From: Clostridia bacterium
GTDB lineage: Bacteria > Bacillota_A > Clostridia > Christensenellales > Borkfalkiaceae
Assembly: GCA_017462825.1 (NCBI GenBank)
Contig: JAFTQI010000021.1
Location: forward strand, 1 to 58,261
DNA: 58,261 nt
Reading direction: 5' to 3'
The first letter of the stretch is position 1, and each line of letters starts with the position of its first letter. The notes under the pieces are model-generated. The model was not told the DNA's origin. It ran no database searches and saw nothing but the letters and a program-made list of their open reading frames with translations. The position numbers and the translations under genes were made by a program. Shown here piece by piece: positions 8,445-17,389 of the stretch.

Positions 8445-10379
8445 ATGCTATTGAAAAAGAAAGCTGCGATGAAGAATATTTGGGCGCGCGTGCTCTTGGG
8501 CTTTTTCGACGTATTTTGGATTGCGTTTATAGGCTTTGCCGCGTTTTGGATCGGGAATTGGTCAGTAACTTCGAAATTTGACTTTTCTTGGAAGCTTACT
8601 TACTGGATTCTTGGAAACGTAGGGTTGACAATCGTATTGTGCCTTGTATTCGGGCTGTATTCGATGATTTTTTCGACGGCAGGGTTTCCCGAAGCGTTCC
8701 GCATTCTCATCGTAACGGGAATCGTTGCTGTGGCGAATATTGTTTTCGTGCCTTTCAGCGGTTGGAGTTTAAAGATAGGGTATACGGTAATTTTACTGTA
8801 CGTGCTGTTTTTCCTTTGCGGTTTAGCCGCGACCCGTTTCCTTAGCCGTGCGTTAAAGGCGTTAAAGGCGGTGTTTAGCAACGCGTTTACACACAAAAAA
8901 CGCGTAATGATTGTCGGTTGTAACAATAACGCGTTTACGCTCATTCGTACAATGGTACTCAAAGAAAAAAGCTTATATAAACCCGTTTGTATTTTGGATT
9001 CGGACGAGCGGTATTTGGGCAAACGTATTTATGACGTGCGTGTAGTCGGTACCCCGCAGGAAGCGAAAGAAATTGTGAAAAAATACGGTATTCACGAAAT
9101 TTTCATCGCCGTTTCCACGAAAAAGGCGGAGACGACGGAGATTTTACAATATTGTCGGGATTGCGGTTGTCCTATGCGCCTGCTTCCTGAGCTTTCCAAA
9201 ATGACGCATGGGGAGATTAGCGTTTCCCAGCTCCGTCCCGTTCAAATCGAAGATTTGCTCGGTAGAGAACAAATCAGCGTAAACTTAAACGAAGTCATGG
9301 AATACATCGAGGGGAAAGTTGTGCTCGTAACGGGCGGGGGCGGTTCGATCGGCTCGGAACTTTGCCGTCAAATCGCGATGCATAATCCCGCGCAACTTAT
9401 CATTCTCGATATTTACGAAAACAACGCGTACGACATCGAACAAGAACTTACCCGCCGTTACCCGCAGTTGCATTTACTTACCTTGATTGCAAGCGTTCGC
9501 GATAAAGCAAAGATGCGCGACGTATTCAATAAACACAGACCGCAAATTGTCTTTAATGCGGCGGCGCATAAACACGTGCCGCTGATGGAAACGAGCCCTA
9601 ATGAAGCGGTGAAAAACAACGTTTTCGGCACACTGAACGTAGCGCGCGCGGCGGACGAATTCGGTGTGGAAACGTTCGTGCAAATTTCCACGGACAAAGC
9701 GGTAAATCCGACGAATATCATGGGCGCAACCAAACGTATTTGCGAAATGATTATTCAAACGATCGGCCGTCACAGTCAACATACGAAATTCGTTGCCGTA
9801 CGATTTGGGAACGTACTTGGTTCGAACGGCTCGGTGATTCCGCTTTTCAAACGCCAAATCGCAGAAGGCGGTCCCGTTACGATTACGCACAAAGATATTA
9901 TTCGTTATTTCATGACCATTCCCGAAGCGGTGTCGCTTGTTTTACAAGCGGGGGCGTATGCAAAGAGTGGACAAATTTTCGTTTTAGATATGGGCGAGCC
10001 TGTCAAAATTTATGATTTGGCGTATAATCTTATCAAACTTTCAGGCTATGAGCCGAACGTAGATATCGCGATTGAATGCACAGGGCTCCGTCCGGGTGAA
10101 AAGCTTTACGAAGAGCGTTTAATGCTAGAAGAGGGCTTACAAAAGACGGCGAATGGTTTGATTAATATCGCAAAGCCGATTCCTTTCGACGAAACGACGT
10201 TTTGGACATCGCTCGATAAGCTTTACGAAGCGGCGCATAGCGAAACGGACAGCATGAAAGAGTGGGTGAAAGAACTTGTTCCCACTTATACCATCGATAA
10301 GCGCAAGAACGTAGCGTTGAGTTATATGAAAGAATTGCGCGAAATGGAAACTACGGAAGAAAAAGCGGAAAATCGTTAA
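8445..10379 (+). CDS. Membrane-anchored NDP-sugar 4,6-dehydratase (CapD/PglF type)
   Basis: Converts UDP-GlcNAc or a related NDP-sugar to the 4-keto-6-deoxy sugar, the entry to rare sugars such as bacillosamine or QuiNAc used in capsule, glycan or glycoprotein synthesis. The 644-residue protein has four N-terminal helices (about 15-35, 51-75, 86-104, 111-131), a CoA_binding-like Rossmann region (about 152-225), then the short-chain dehydrogenase domain with TGGGGSIG (296-303). STDKAV (415-420) and MGATKR (426-431) carry the active-site Asp and Lys; as in this subfamily, lysine replaces the usual YxxxK tyrosine. No other glycan genes are adjacent, so the end product is unknown. Confidence 0.93.
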   Translation: MLLKKKAAMKNIWARVLLGFFDVFWIAFIGFAAFWIGNWSVTSKFDFSWKLTYWILGNVGLTIVLCLVFGLYSMIFSTAGFPEAFRILIVTGIVAVANIVFVPFSGWSLKIGYTVILLYVLFFLCGLAATRFLSRALKALKAVFSNAFTHKKRVMIVGCNNNAFTLIRTMVLKEKSLYKPVCILDSDERYLGKRIYDVRVVGTPQEAKEIVKKYGIHEIFIAVSTKKAETTEILQYCRDCGCPMRLLPELSKMTHGEISVSQLRPVQIEDLLGREQISVNLNEVMEYIEGKVVLVTGGGGSIGSELCRQIAMHNPAQLIILDIYENNAYDIEQELTRRYPQLHLLTLIASVRDKAKMRDVFNKHRPQIVFNAAAHKHVPLMETSPNEAVKNNVFGTLNVARAADEFGVETFVQISTDKAVNPTNIMGATKRICEMIIQTIGRHSQHTKFVAVRFGNVLGSNGSVIPLFKRQIAEGGPVTITHKDIIRYFMTIPEAVSLVLQAGAYAKSGQIFVLDMGEPVKIYDLAYNLIKLSGYEPNVDIAIECTGLRPGEKLYEERLMLEEGLQKTANGLINIAKPIPFDETTFWTSLDKLYEAAHSETDSMKEWVKELVPTYTIDKRKNVALSYMKELREMETTEEKAENR

Positions 10380-10389
10380 AAGGATACTT

Positions 10390-11658
10390 ATGCTTACGCA
10401 AGAAATTTACGCACAGTATGTAAAAATACTCAAAGAAGAACTTGTGCCCGCAATGGGCTGTACCGAGCCGATTTCTATTGCCTATGCGGCGGCGAAAGCG
10501 CGCGCGGTGCTTGGTGAAACGCCCGTTTCGGCAAAGGTTGCCGTCAGCGGGAACATCGTAAAAAACGCCAAGAGTGTTACCGTACCCCATACGGGCGGAA
10601 TGCGCGGTATTATATCGGCGTTTGCGGCGGGCTTAGTCGCAGGGGACGCGGACGCGGAATTGGAAGTTATCGCGCACGTCACGGACGAGCAAATCGCCGA
10701 GATTCGTAAGGTCAAAGAAAACTTTGAGGTGGAAGTGGTTACTCCCGACGACGCGCGTGTGTTCGATATCGGGATTACACTGTATTCCAAGAATCATGAA
10801 TCGTACGTTCGTATCGTAGATACGCATACGAATCTTGTTTCGGTAAAACTCGACGGAAACACGCTTTATGAGAATATGCCGCAGGAAGAAGACCGCGCGG
10901 ATAGAAGCGGTTTGAGCGTGGAAAATATCATTGAGTTTGCGGACAAAGTGGAAGTGGCGGACGTCGAAGAAGTTTTACACCGCCAAATCGATTACAATAT
11001 GGCGATTGCCGAAAAAGGCTTGAAAGAAAACTACGGCGCGAATATCGGGAAGGTGCTTTTGCGCGCTTACCAACCGGACATCAAAATCACGGCGAAAGCG
11101 TACGCGGCGGCGGCAAGCGACGCGCGTATGAACGGTTGCGAACTCCCCGTAATCATCAATTCAGGCAGCGGCAATCAAGGTATTACGGCTTCCGTACCCG
11201 TTGTTGTTTATGCGAGGGGCTTACATATTTCCAAAGAAAAGCTTTATCGCGCTTTGTGCGTGTCTAACTTAATTACTATTCATTTAAAAGCGGGGATCGG
11301 CGCGCTTTCCGCGTACTGCGGCGTGGTATCGGCGGGAGCAGGCGCCGCATGCGGCGTGGCGTACTTGCTCGGCGGCAGAATGGAAGAAATTTCCCACACC
11401 CTTGTAAACGCGCTTGCGATTGATTCGGGTATCATTTGCGACGGCGCGAAAGCAAGTTGCGCGGCGAAGATTGCCACGGCGGTGGAGAGCGGTTTGCTTG
11501 GCTTGAATATGTTCTATAACGGCAATGAATTTTTTGCGGGAGACGGTATTGTAAAAGCAGGCGTGGAAAAAACCATTCAATCGGTTTCGCAACTCGCGCA
11601 ACGAGGCATGAGAGAAACGGATAAGGAAATTATTCGAATCATGCTCGAAGAGTCTTGA
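10390..11658 (+). CDS. cyuA: L-cysteine desulfidase family protein (UPF0597)
   Basis: A 422-residue protein of the CyuA/YhaM (UPF0597) family, related to the alpha subunit of iron-sulfur L-serine dehydratase. Members split L-cysteine into pyruvate, ammonia and sulfide with an oxygen-sensitive [4Fe-4S] cluster. Typical segments are PAMGCTEPISIAYAAAKA near residues 16-33, PHTGGMRGI, INSGSGNQGI and a C-terminal Cys/Gly-rich region (CGVVSAGAGAACGVAYLLGG, CDGAKASCAAKI) that supplies cluster cysteines. It starts 10 bases after the dehydratase gene and is probably cotranscribed, though the two have no obvious functional link. Serine rather than cysteine as substrate cannot be excluded; serC and serA lie downstream. 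Confidence 0.9.
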   Translation: MLTQEIYAQYVKILKEELVPAMGCTEPISIAYAAAKARAVLGETPVSAKVAVSGNIVKNAKSVTVPHTGGMRGIISAFAAGLVAGDADAELEVIAHVTDEQIAEIRKVKENFEVEVVTPDDARVFDIGITLYSKNHESYVRIVDTHTNLVSVKLDGNTLYENMPQEEDRADRSGLSVENIIEFADKVEVADVEEVLHRQIDYNMAIAEKGLKENYGANIGKVLLRAYQPDIKITAKAYAAAASDARMNGCELPVIINSGSGNQGITASVPVVVYARGLHISKEKLYRALCVSNLITIHLKAGIGALSAYCGVVSAGAGAACGVAYLLGGRMEEISHTLVNALAIDSGIICDGAKASCAAKIATAVESGLLGLNMFYNGNEFFAGDGIVKAGVEKTIQSVSQLAQRGMRETDKEIIRIMLEES

Positions 11659-11846
11659 TTCCCTTGATTTGATAAACGTCGCATTTTTTCGTTGACGCTC
11701 GCTCACGTACTACTCGGTACGCTCGTTCGCGTTGCCTTGAACTGCTTGTTTCTAAAAGCGGTGAGCCACCGCGGGCAAGTTGGGATTTATTGCACGTGTT
11801 TAGTGGCGGCGGATTTGATTTTTGAAAGGAAAAATTAAAAAATTAG
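11659..11846. other. GC-rich intergenic stretch, possible repeat element
   Basis: No convincing gene. Bases 11692-11733 are an unusual run built from CGCTCG/CGTTCG and GTAC elements, followed by a GCGGTG-AGC-CACCGC hairpin (about 11759-11773). The composition is more GC-rich than other spacers in the window. It could be a dispersed intergenic repeat or the remnant of a lost gene; one window cannot tell. Confidence 0.35.
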
Positions 11847-11876
11847 GGCGATTTCTTGTAGAAATCGTCTATTTTT
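11847..11876 (+). terminator. Terminator downstream of the cyuA region
   Basis: GGCGATTTC-TTGTA-GAAATCGTC hairpin with one G-T pair, followed by TATTTTT. It lies about 190 bases after cyuA and before the serC promoter. Confidence 0.75.
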
Positions 11877-11959
11877 CTTGCATAAAATATAAAACGGCGA
11901 AAAAAGCGTGAGTTTCTTAGGAAAAACAAGAAAAATCTACGATTTTACCGTTAAAATCC

Positions 11960-11988
11960 TTGCTTTTTCGATTATATAATGTTATAAT
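11960..11988 (+). promoter_or_regulatory. Promoter of the serC-serA-his region
   Basis: TTGCTT (11960-11965), 17 bases, TATAAT (11983-11988), 80 bases before serC. No clear terminator separates serC, serA and the his genes, so this promoter may drive the whole 9.7-kb block. Confidence 0.7.
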
Positions 11989-12068
11989 AACCCATAATCA
12001 ATATTTTTGATTAAAACACGCGCTGCATTCGATTTTTTCGTTTAATATGCGTGCAAATGGAGAGGACT

Positions 12069-13157
12069 ATGGAAAGAGTGTATAATTTTTCGGCTGGGCC
12101 TTCGATGTTGCCCTTAGAAGTATTGCAAAAAGCGGCTACGGAAATGTTGAATTACGAGGGGAGCGGAATGTCCGTTATGGAGATGAGTCACCGCTCGCCC
12201 GTCTATGAAAAAATCATTGGCGAAGCGGAAGCGCTTTTACGCCAAGTGATGAATATTCCCGATAATTATAAAGTCTTGTTTTTGCAAGGCGGCGCGTCTA
12301 CGCAGTTTGCGGCTGTGCCTTTGAATTTGATGAACGGAAGTAAGAAAGCGGATTATATCCTTTCGGGACAATTCTCGACTAAGGCGTACAAGGAAGCGCA
12401 AAAATACGGCGACGCCGTTGCTGTAGCAAGCAGCAAGGAAAGCAATTTCTCGTTCGTACCCAAGACGGACAAAAATTCGTTTAGAGCGGACGCGGACTAC
12501 GTGCATATTTGCTTTAACAACACTATTTACGGCACCAAGTTCCCTTATATTCCCGAGACGGGGAATATCCCGCTTGTAGCGGATATGTCGTCTTGCATTT
12601 TAAGCGAACCGGTGGACGTAAGCAAGTTCGGCGTTATTTACGCGGGCGCGCAAAAGAACATGTCCGCGGCGGGGCTGACCGTTGTTATTATCCGCGAAGA
12701 CTTGCTCGGTAACGCGAGAGCGGAAACGCCGACGATGCTCGATTATAAAGTACAAGCGGACAATGGCTCGATGTACAATACGCCGCCCACGTATTGCATC
12801 TATATTGCCAAGCTTGTATACGAGTGGATTTTGGGGCTTGGCGGTTTGGAAAAAATGCGCGAAATGAACGCGAAAAAAGCCGCGCTTTTGTATGATTATT
12901 TGGACGGACAAAGTTATTACGTTGCGCCCGTGAAAAAGGAAAGCCGCTCGATGATGAACGTGACTTTTGTCACGGGTGACGCGGACTTGGATAAGAAGTT
13001 TGCTCTAGAAGCGGCGAAAGCAGGGCTTGTGAACCTGAAAGGACACCGTTCGGTTGGCGGTATGCGCGCTTCAATTTACAACGCGATGCCCTACGAGGGC
13101 GTGGAAGCGCTCGTCAAGTTTATGGATGAGTTTGCAAAGAATAACCCCAAAGCGTAA
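12069..13157 (+). CDS. serC: Phosphoserine aminotransferase
   Basis: PLP-dependent transfer of the glutamate amino group to 3-phosphohydroxypyruvate, giving phosphoserine. The 362-residue protein begins MERVYNFSAGPSMLP, the family signature, with EMSHRSPVY (38-46) and the PLP lysine in YAGAQKN at K196. GGAGAGG directly upstream fixes ATG 12069; an in-frame GTG six codons earlier overlaps this site and is unlikely. It is followed by serA 35 bases later, so two consecutive steps of serine synthesis are together. No serB phosphatase is present nearby. Confidence 0.97.
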   Translation: MERVYNFSAGPSMLPLEVLQKAATEMLNYEGSGMSVMEMSHRSPVYEKIIGEAEALLRQVMNIPDNYKVLFLQGGASTQFAAVPLNLMNGSKKADYILSGQFSTKAYKEAQKYGDAVAVASSKESNFSFVPKTDKNSFRADADYVHICFNNTIYGTKFPYIPETGNIPLVADMSSCILSEPVDVSKFGVIYAGAQKNMSAAGLTVVIIREDLLGNARAETPTMLDYKVQADNGSMYNTPPTYCIYIAKLVYEWILGLGGLEKMREMNAKKAALLYDYLDGQSYYVAPVKKESRSMMNVTFVTGDADLDKKFALEAAKAGLVNLKGHRSVGGMRASIYNAMPYEGVEALVKFMDEFAKNNPKA

Positions 13158-13192
13158 AGGAAGATTTTGGGCTTAAAAACGGAGAGAGAATT

Positions 13193-14353
13193 ATGTTGAA
13201 AATTAAGTTAATGAATAAAATTGCGAAGGTAGGAACGGACGTTTTAACAAACCGCTACGAAGTGGGCGCGAACGTCGAAAGCGAAGACGCGATTATGGTT
13301 CGTTCGGCAAACTTGCACGAAATGCCGCTTGGCGATAACTTGCGCGCGATTGCCCGTTGCGGCGCAGGGGTGAATAATATTCCTGTGGACAAATGCACGG
13401 AAGCAGGGGTTGTCGTATTCAATACTCCCGGCGCAAATGCGAACGCGGTCAAAGAACTTGCAATCGCGGCGCTCGTTTTAGCTTCCCGCGATATTATCGG
13501 CGGTGTGAAATGGGTGGAAACGCTCGCGGGTCAAGAAAACGTTGCCAAAACGGTAGAAGCGGGCAAGTCCGCGTTCGTTGGGCATGAGCTTGCGGGTAAA
13601 ACGCTCGGCGTAATCGGGCTTGGCGCAATCGGCGGTATGGTTGCAAACGCGGCGATTTCGCTTGGTATGAGCGTTATGGGGTACGACCCGTACATCACGG
13701 CAAAGGCGGCGTGGAGTCTTGCTCCCTCCGTCAAGCAAGCGTCCGATTACACGGATATTTTCAAAAACTGTGATTATATTTCCTTGCACGTACCGGCAAC
13801 GCCGCAAACGAAGAATATGATCAACGAAAAGACGATCTCGCAAATGAAGAACGGCGCGCGGATTTTGAATCTTGTGAGAGCGGATTTGGTGAATGCGGAA
13901 GACGTGAAAGCGGCTTTAAAATCGAAAAAACTTGCCGCATACGTCACCGATTTCCCGACGGACGAAACGGCGGGCGCGGACGGGGTGATTGCCATTCCTC
14001 ATCTTGGCGCTTCGACGGTGGAATCGGAAGACCATTGCGCGGTTATGGCTGCGCAACAGCTCGACGAGTTTTTGCTTTGCGGCAACATTCGCAACAGCGT
14101 GAATTTCCCGTCGGTGGGAATCCCTATGTCCGACAAACCGCGCGTTTGTATTATGAACAAAAACATACCGAATATGCTTACGCAAATCACTTCGGCATTC
14201 TCGGCGGAGAATATCAACATCGAAAATTTGGCGAACGGTTCGAAAGGGGAAATCGCGTACACGATTGTGGAAACAAACGTGGCGGCGCACGGCGAGATAT
14301 TGAATAAACTCGCGGCGATCGAAGGGGTTTTCGGCGTGCGGGAATTCGATTAA
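13193..14353 (+). CDS. serA: D-3-phosphoglycerate dehydrogenase
   Basis: Oxidises 3-phosphoglycerate to 3-phosphohydroxypyruvate with NAD, the first step of serine synthesis. The 386-residue form has the catalytic/NAD domain with RCGAGVNNIP (55-64), Rossmann loop GLGAIG (142-147), the active-site Arg region LVRADLVN and PHLGASTVESEDH with the catalytic His/Glu, then a C-terminal ACT domain (about 315-386). This short type lacks the intervening ASB domain of long SerA. ACT suggests feedback control by serine. GGAGAGAG precedes the ATG. Confidence 0.96.
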   Translation: MLKIKLMNKIAKVGTDVLTNRYEVGANVESEDAIMVRSANLHEMPLGDNLRAIARCGAGVNNIPVDKCTEAGVVVFNTPGANANAVKELAIAALVLASRDIIGGVKWVETLAGQENVAKTVEAGKSAFVGHELAGKTLGVIGLGAIGGMVANAAISLGMSVMGYDPYITAKAAWSLAPSVKQASDYTDIFKNCDYISLHVPATPQTKNMINEKTISQMKNGARILNLVRADLVNAEDVKAALKSKKLAAYVTDFPTDETAGADGVIAIPHLGASTVESEDHCAVMAAQQLDEFLLCGNIRNSVNFPSVGIPMSDKPRVCIMNKNIPNMLTQITSAFSAENINIENLANGSKGEIAYTIVETNVAAHGEILNKLAAIEGVFGVREFD

Positions 14354-14382
14354 GAAAGGGAAATGAAATAGGGGGTGCGGCT

Positions 14383-15480
14383 ATGTCCGAATCCATTTTA
14401 AAAAAACAAGAAAAAATCGCGCTCGAGCTTCGGGCGTTGTATGCAAAATACGGTTACTTGCCCTATAAAATGAGCAAGTTTGAAGAATATGATTTATACG
14501 CTTCGAATAAGGACTTTCTCACGGGCGATAGAGTCATTACGTTCAACGACACGGACGGTAAATTGCTCGCGTTAAAGCCTGACGTTACGCTGTCGATTGT
14601 CAAAAACGACGTAGCGGCAGGGGATACCCGAAAAGTCTATTATAACGAAAACGTCTACCGTATTTCGGGCGAAACAAAGCAGTTCAAAGAACTTATGCAG
14701 GTGGGCTTGGAACGCATCGGTGAAATGGGCTTGTACGAAGTGTACGAAGCGGTATATTTGGCTGCGGCGAGTTTGGCGCAAATTAGCAAAAATTTCGTGC
14801 TGGACATTTCGCACTTGGGCGTACTTTCCGCATTGATGGACGAGTGGATCGGCGTCAACCGCGATCCTGCGTTTGAAAAGGCGGCAATGGAATGTCTTGC
14901 GGAGAAAAACCCGCACGGTTTGCTCACTGTTTGTGAAAAATACGGCGTAGTGAAAGTAGGGCGGGAAATGCTGCTTGCGCTGGTTGGCGCGTACGGGAAA
15001 ATGAGCGTCGCGCTTGCGAAAATCGAGCCCTATTGTAAAGGCAAAGCGGAAAATCCGTTTAAGCGGTTAAAGACCTTGTTTTCTATGCTTGAAAAGACGG
15101 AATACGCGGAAAATATTCGCTTGGATTTCTCTGTGGTCAACAACCGCAATTATTACGATAATATCCTTTTTAAAGGCTTTATCGAGGGGGTATCGGAAAG
15201 CGTGCTTTCCGGCGGTAGATACGATAAACTCATGGAACGTTTGGGTAAAAAATCGGGCGCGATCGGCTTTGCGGTATACCTTGATTTGTTGGAAGGCTTC
15301 GGCGAAGACAAACGCCTTTTAGACGTGGACGTCTTGGTGTTGTACGACGATAAAACGGACGCGGAAGAAATCGTGAAAGCGGTGAATGAAACCGTGCAAT
15401 CGGGCAAGTCGGTCAGCGCACAAAAAACGCCGTCGGGCGTGCGCTATCAAGCGTTGCTCGACATCAGGGGGTGCGTATGA
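14383..15480 (+). CDS. hisZ: ATP phosphoribosyltransferase regulatory subunit
   Basis: A HisRS-like paralog (365 residues) that has lost tRNA charging and activates the short HisG; the two form a hetero-octamer. The class II synthetase-like core is visible in YLPYKMSKFEEYD, KPDVTLSIVKN, VYRISGETKQFKELMQVGLERIG and GFIEGVSESVLSGGRYDKLM. It is the first gene of the histidine operon, 29 bases after serA. The stop codon overlaps the hisG start (ATGA), which favours coupled synthesis of the two subunits. Confidence 0.95.
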   Translation: MSESILKKQEKIALELRALYAKYGYLPYKMSKFEEYDLYASNKDFLTGDRVITFNDTDGKLLALKPDVTLSIVKNDVAAGDTRKVYYNENVYRISGETKQFKELMQVGLERIGEMGLYEVYEAVYLAAASLAQISKNFVLDISHLGVLSALMDEWIGVNRDPAFEKAAMECLAEKNPHGLLTVCEKYGVVKVGREMLLALVGAYGKMSVALAKIEPYCKGKAENPFKRLKTLFSMLEKTEYAENIRLDFSVVNNRNYYDNILFKGFIEGVSESVLSGGRYDKLMERLGKKSGAIGFAVYLDLLEGFGEDKRLLDVDVLVLYDDKTDAEEIVKAVNETVQSGKSVSAQKTPSGVRYQALLDIRGCV

Positions 15481-16097
15481 TTAACGTAGCGCTTCCCAAG
15501 GGTAGGCTTGGGGAAAAAATCTATGATATTTTCGAGGCGGCGGGCTATGAATGTCCGTCCATTAAAGAACCGAATCGGAAGCTCATTTTTGAGAACGAAG
15601 AAAAGGGTGTGCGCTATTTTTGGGTAAAACCCTCCGACGTGTCCATTTACGTAGAGCGCGGCGCGGCGGACATCGGCGTTTGCGGCAAGGATATTCTTGC
15701 GGAATACGAGCCGAACGTGTACGAGCTTTTGGACTTAAAAAAAGGCGTTTGCCGCATGGCGGTCGCGGCGAAAAAGGACTTTTACGACGACGGTAGAAAC
15801 ACTTTGAAAGTAGCGACAAAATTTGTGCATTGCGCAAAGAAATATTACGCTTCCAAGTGCCGTGATATCGACGTGATTCACTTGAACGGTTCTATCGAAA
15901 TCGCTCCCATTTTAGGGCTTTCGGACGTCATCGTAGACATCGTGGAAACGGGTGCGACCCTGAAAGAAAACGATTTGGACGTAGTGGAAGAAATTTTCCC
16001 TATAAGCGCAAGACTGATTGCGAATAAATCGAGCTTTAAGTTCAAAACGGAAGAAATCGAAACGCTTATGCAAAAGGTAAGCGCACTCATAGGTTAA
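15477..16097 (+). CDS. hisG: ATP phosphoribosyltransferase, short form
   Basis: Condenses ATP with PRPP, the first and regulated step of histidine synthesis. The 206-residue short form starts INVALPKGRLGEKI and lacks the C-terminal regulatory domain, consistent with an adjacent hisZ. It has the PRPP-binding region DVIVDIVETGATLKENDL. AGGGGG upstream and the ATGA overlap with hisZ select ATG 15477 rather than the GTG two codons earlier. Confidence 0.97.
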   Translation: MINVALPKGRLGEKIYDIFEAAGYECPSIKEPNRKLIFENEEKGVRYFWVKPSDVSIYVERGAADIGVCGKDILAEYEPNVYELLDLKKGVCRMAVAAKKDFYDDGRNTLKVATKFVHCAKKYYASKCRDIDVIHLNGSIEIAPILGLSDVIVDIVETGATLKENDLDVVEEIFPISARLIANKSSFKFKTEEIETLMQKVSALIG

Positions 16098-16100
16098 GAA

Positions 16101-17381
16101 ATGATAAAGATTTTTAAGTGGGGGGAAGTTTCCCCCGAAGAAATTTTCGCAAGACTGAACCCGACGGCGAGCGTAGAAGCCGTCGTTTCGGAAATCATTG
16201 CGGAAGTAATCAAGAATAAGGACGCCGCGCTCAAAGCGTACAGTGAAAAGTTCGACGGCGTAAAATTAGATTCCCTTGAAGTCACGCAAGCGGAAATTGA
16301 CGAAGCCTACCAAAACGCGGATCAAGAGTTCGTGCAAATCTTGGAAGAGGCGGCGGCGAATATCCGCGAATTTCACTCCAAGCAACTCCGTCAAGGCTTT
16401 ACGATCGAGCGTGCGGACGGCGTGGTGGTGGGTCAAAAAATCACCGCCATCGACAAGGCGGGCTTGTACGTGCCCGGCGGTACGGCGGCGTATCCCTCCA
16501 CAGTGCTTATGGACGCGATTCCTGCAAAAATCGCAGGCTGTGGCGAAATCGTCATGGTTACCCCTCCCTCTAAAGATGGGAAAGTCAATCCCGACATTTT
16601 AACGGCGGCAAAAGTGGCTGGGGTTACGCGGATTTTCAAGGTGGGCGGCGCGCAAGCGATTGCTGCGCTTGCTTACGGCACGGAAAGTATCCCCAAAGTG
16701 GATAAAATCGTCGGTCCGGGTAATGCGTACGTCGCGGAAGCGAAAAAGCAGGTTTTTGGCAAAGTATCGATTGATATGATTGCAGGCCCGAGCGAGATTT
16801 TGGTGCTCGCGGACGGAACGAACGACGCGAAATATATCGCGGCGGACTTGCTGTCCCAAGCTGAACACGACAAAATGGCAAGCGCGGTGCTCGTCACGGA
16901 TAGCGAAGCTTTGGCTGTTGCCGTTTCCGAAGAACTGGAAAAGCAAATTCCCTTGCTTTCGAGAAAGGAAATCGCGCGTAAGTCGATTGACGATAACGGC
17001 AAAATCATCATTGCGGAAAATTTGTTGCAGGCGATTGAAATTTCCAACGAAATCGCGCCGGAACATTTAGAAGTCTGCGTTGACGAGCCGTTTGAGTATT
17101 TGGATAAAATCAAGCATGCAGGCTCGATTTTCCTTGGTAAAAACTGTCCCGAAGCGCTTGGCGATTATTATGCTGGGCCAAACCATACGTTACCCACGAG
17201 CGGTACGGCGAAATTTTCTTCTCCGCTTTCAGTGGACGATTTCATCAAGAAAACACAGTTTTCTTTCTATCCGAAAACGGCGTTGGAAAAGGTTGCGGAC
17301 AAGGTCGCGTATTTTGCGAATAAAGAGGGTTTACAAGCGCACGGAAAGAGCGCGACGATACGATTTGAGAAAAAGGATTAA
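16101..17381 (+). CDS. hisD: Histidinol dehydrogenase
   Basis: Zinc-dependent, NAD-linked oxidation of histidinol to histidine, the final two oxidations of the pathway. The 426-residue protein has the expected length and motifs: GLYVPGGTAAYPSTVLM, KVGGAQAIAALAYGTE, GPGNAYVAEAKK, the zinc-ligand segment LSQAEHDK and YAGPNHTLPTSGTAKFSSPL near the C-terminus. It begins three bases after hisG. Confidence 0.98.
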   Translation: MIKIFKWGEVSPEEIFARLNPTASVEAVVSEIIAEVIKNKDAALKAYSEKFDGVKLDSLEVTQAEIDEAYQNADQEFVQILEEAAANIREFHSKQLRQGFTIERADGVVVGQKITAIDKAGLYVPGGTAAYPSTVLMDAIPAKIAGCGEIVMVTPPSKDGKVNPDILTAAKVAGVTRIFKVGGAQAIAALAYGTESIPKVDKIVGPGNAYVAEAKKQVFGKVSIDMIAGPSEILVLADGTNDAKYIAADLLSQAEHDKMASAVLVTDSEALAVAVSEELEKQIPLLSRKEIARKSIDDNGKIIIAENLLQAIEISNEIAPEHLEVCVDEPFEYLDKIKHAGSIFLGKNCPEALGDYYAGPNHTLPTSGTAKFSSPLSVDDFIKKTQFSFYPKTALEKVADKVAYFANKEGLQAHGKSATIRFEKKD

Positions 17382-17389
17382 ACGGTTTT

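Noticed and set aside
11755..11790. T-box-like string GGTGAGCCACCGCGGG before serC
   Set aside because: The consensus AGGGTGGNACCGCG is not matched, no stem I with AGTA or GGNTGRAA-type elements is visible, and the serC promoter lies downstream of it.
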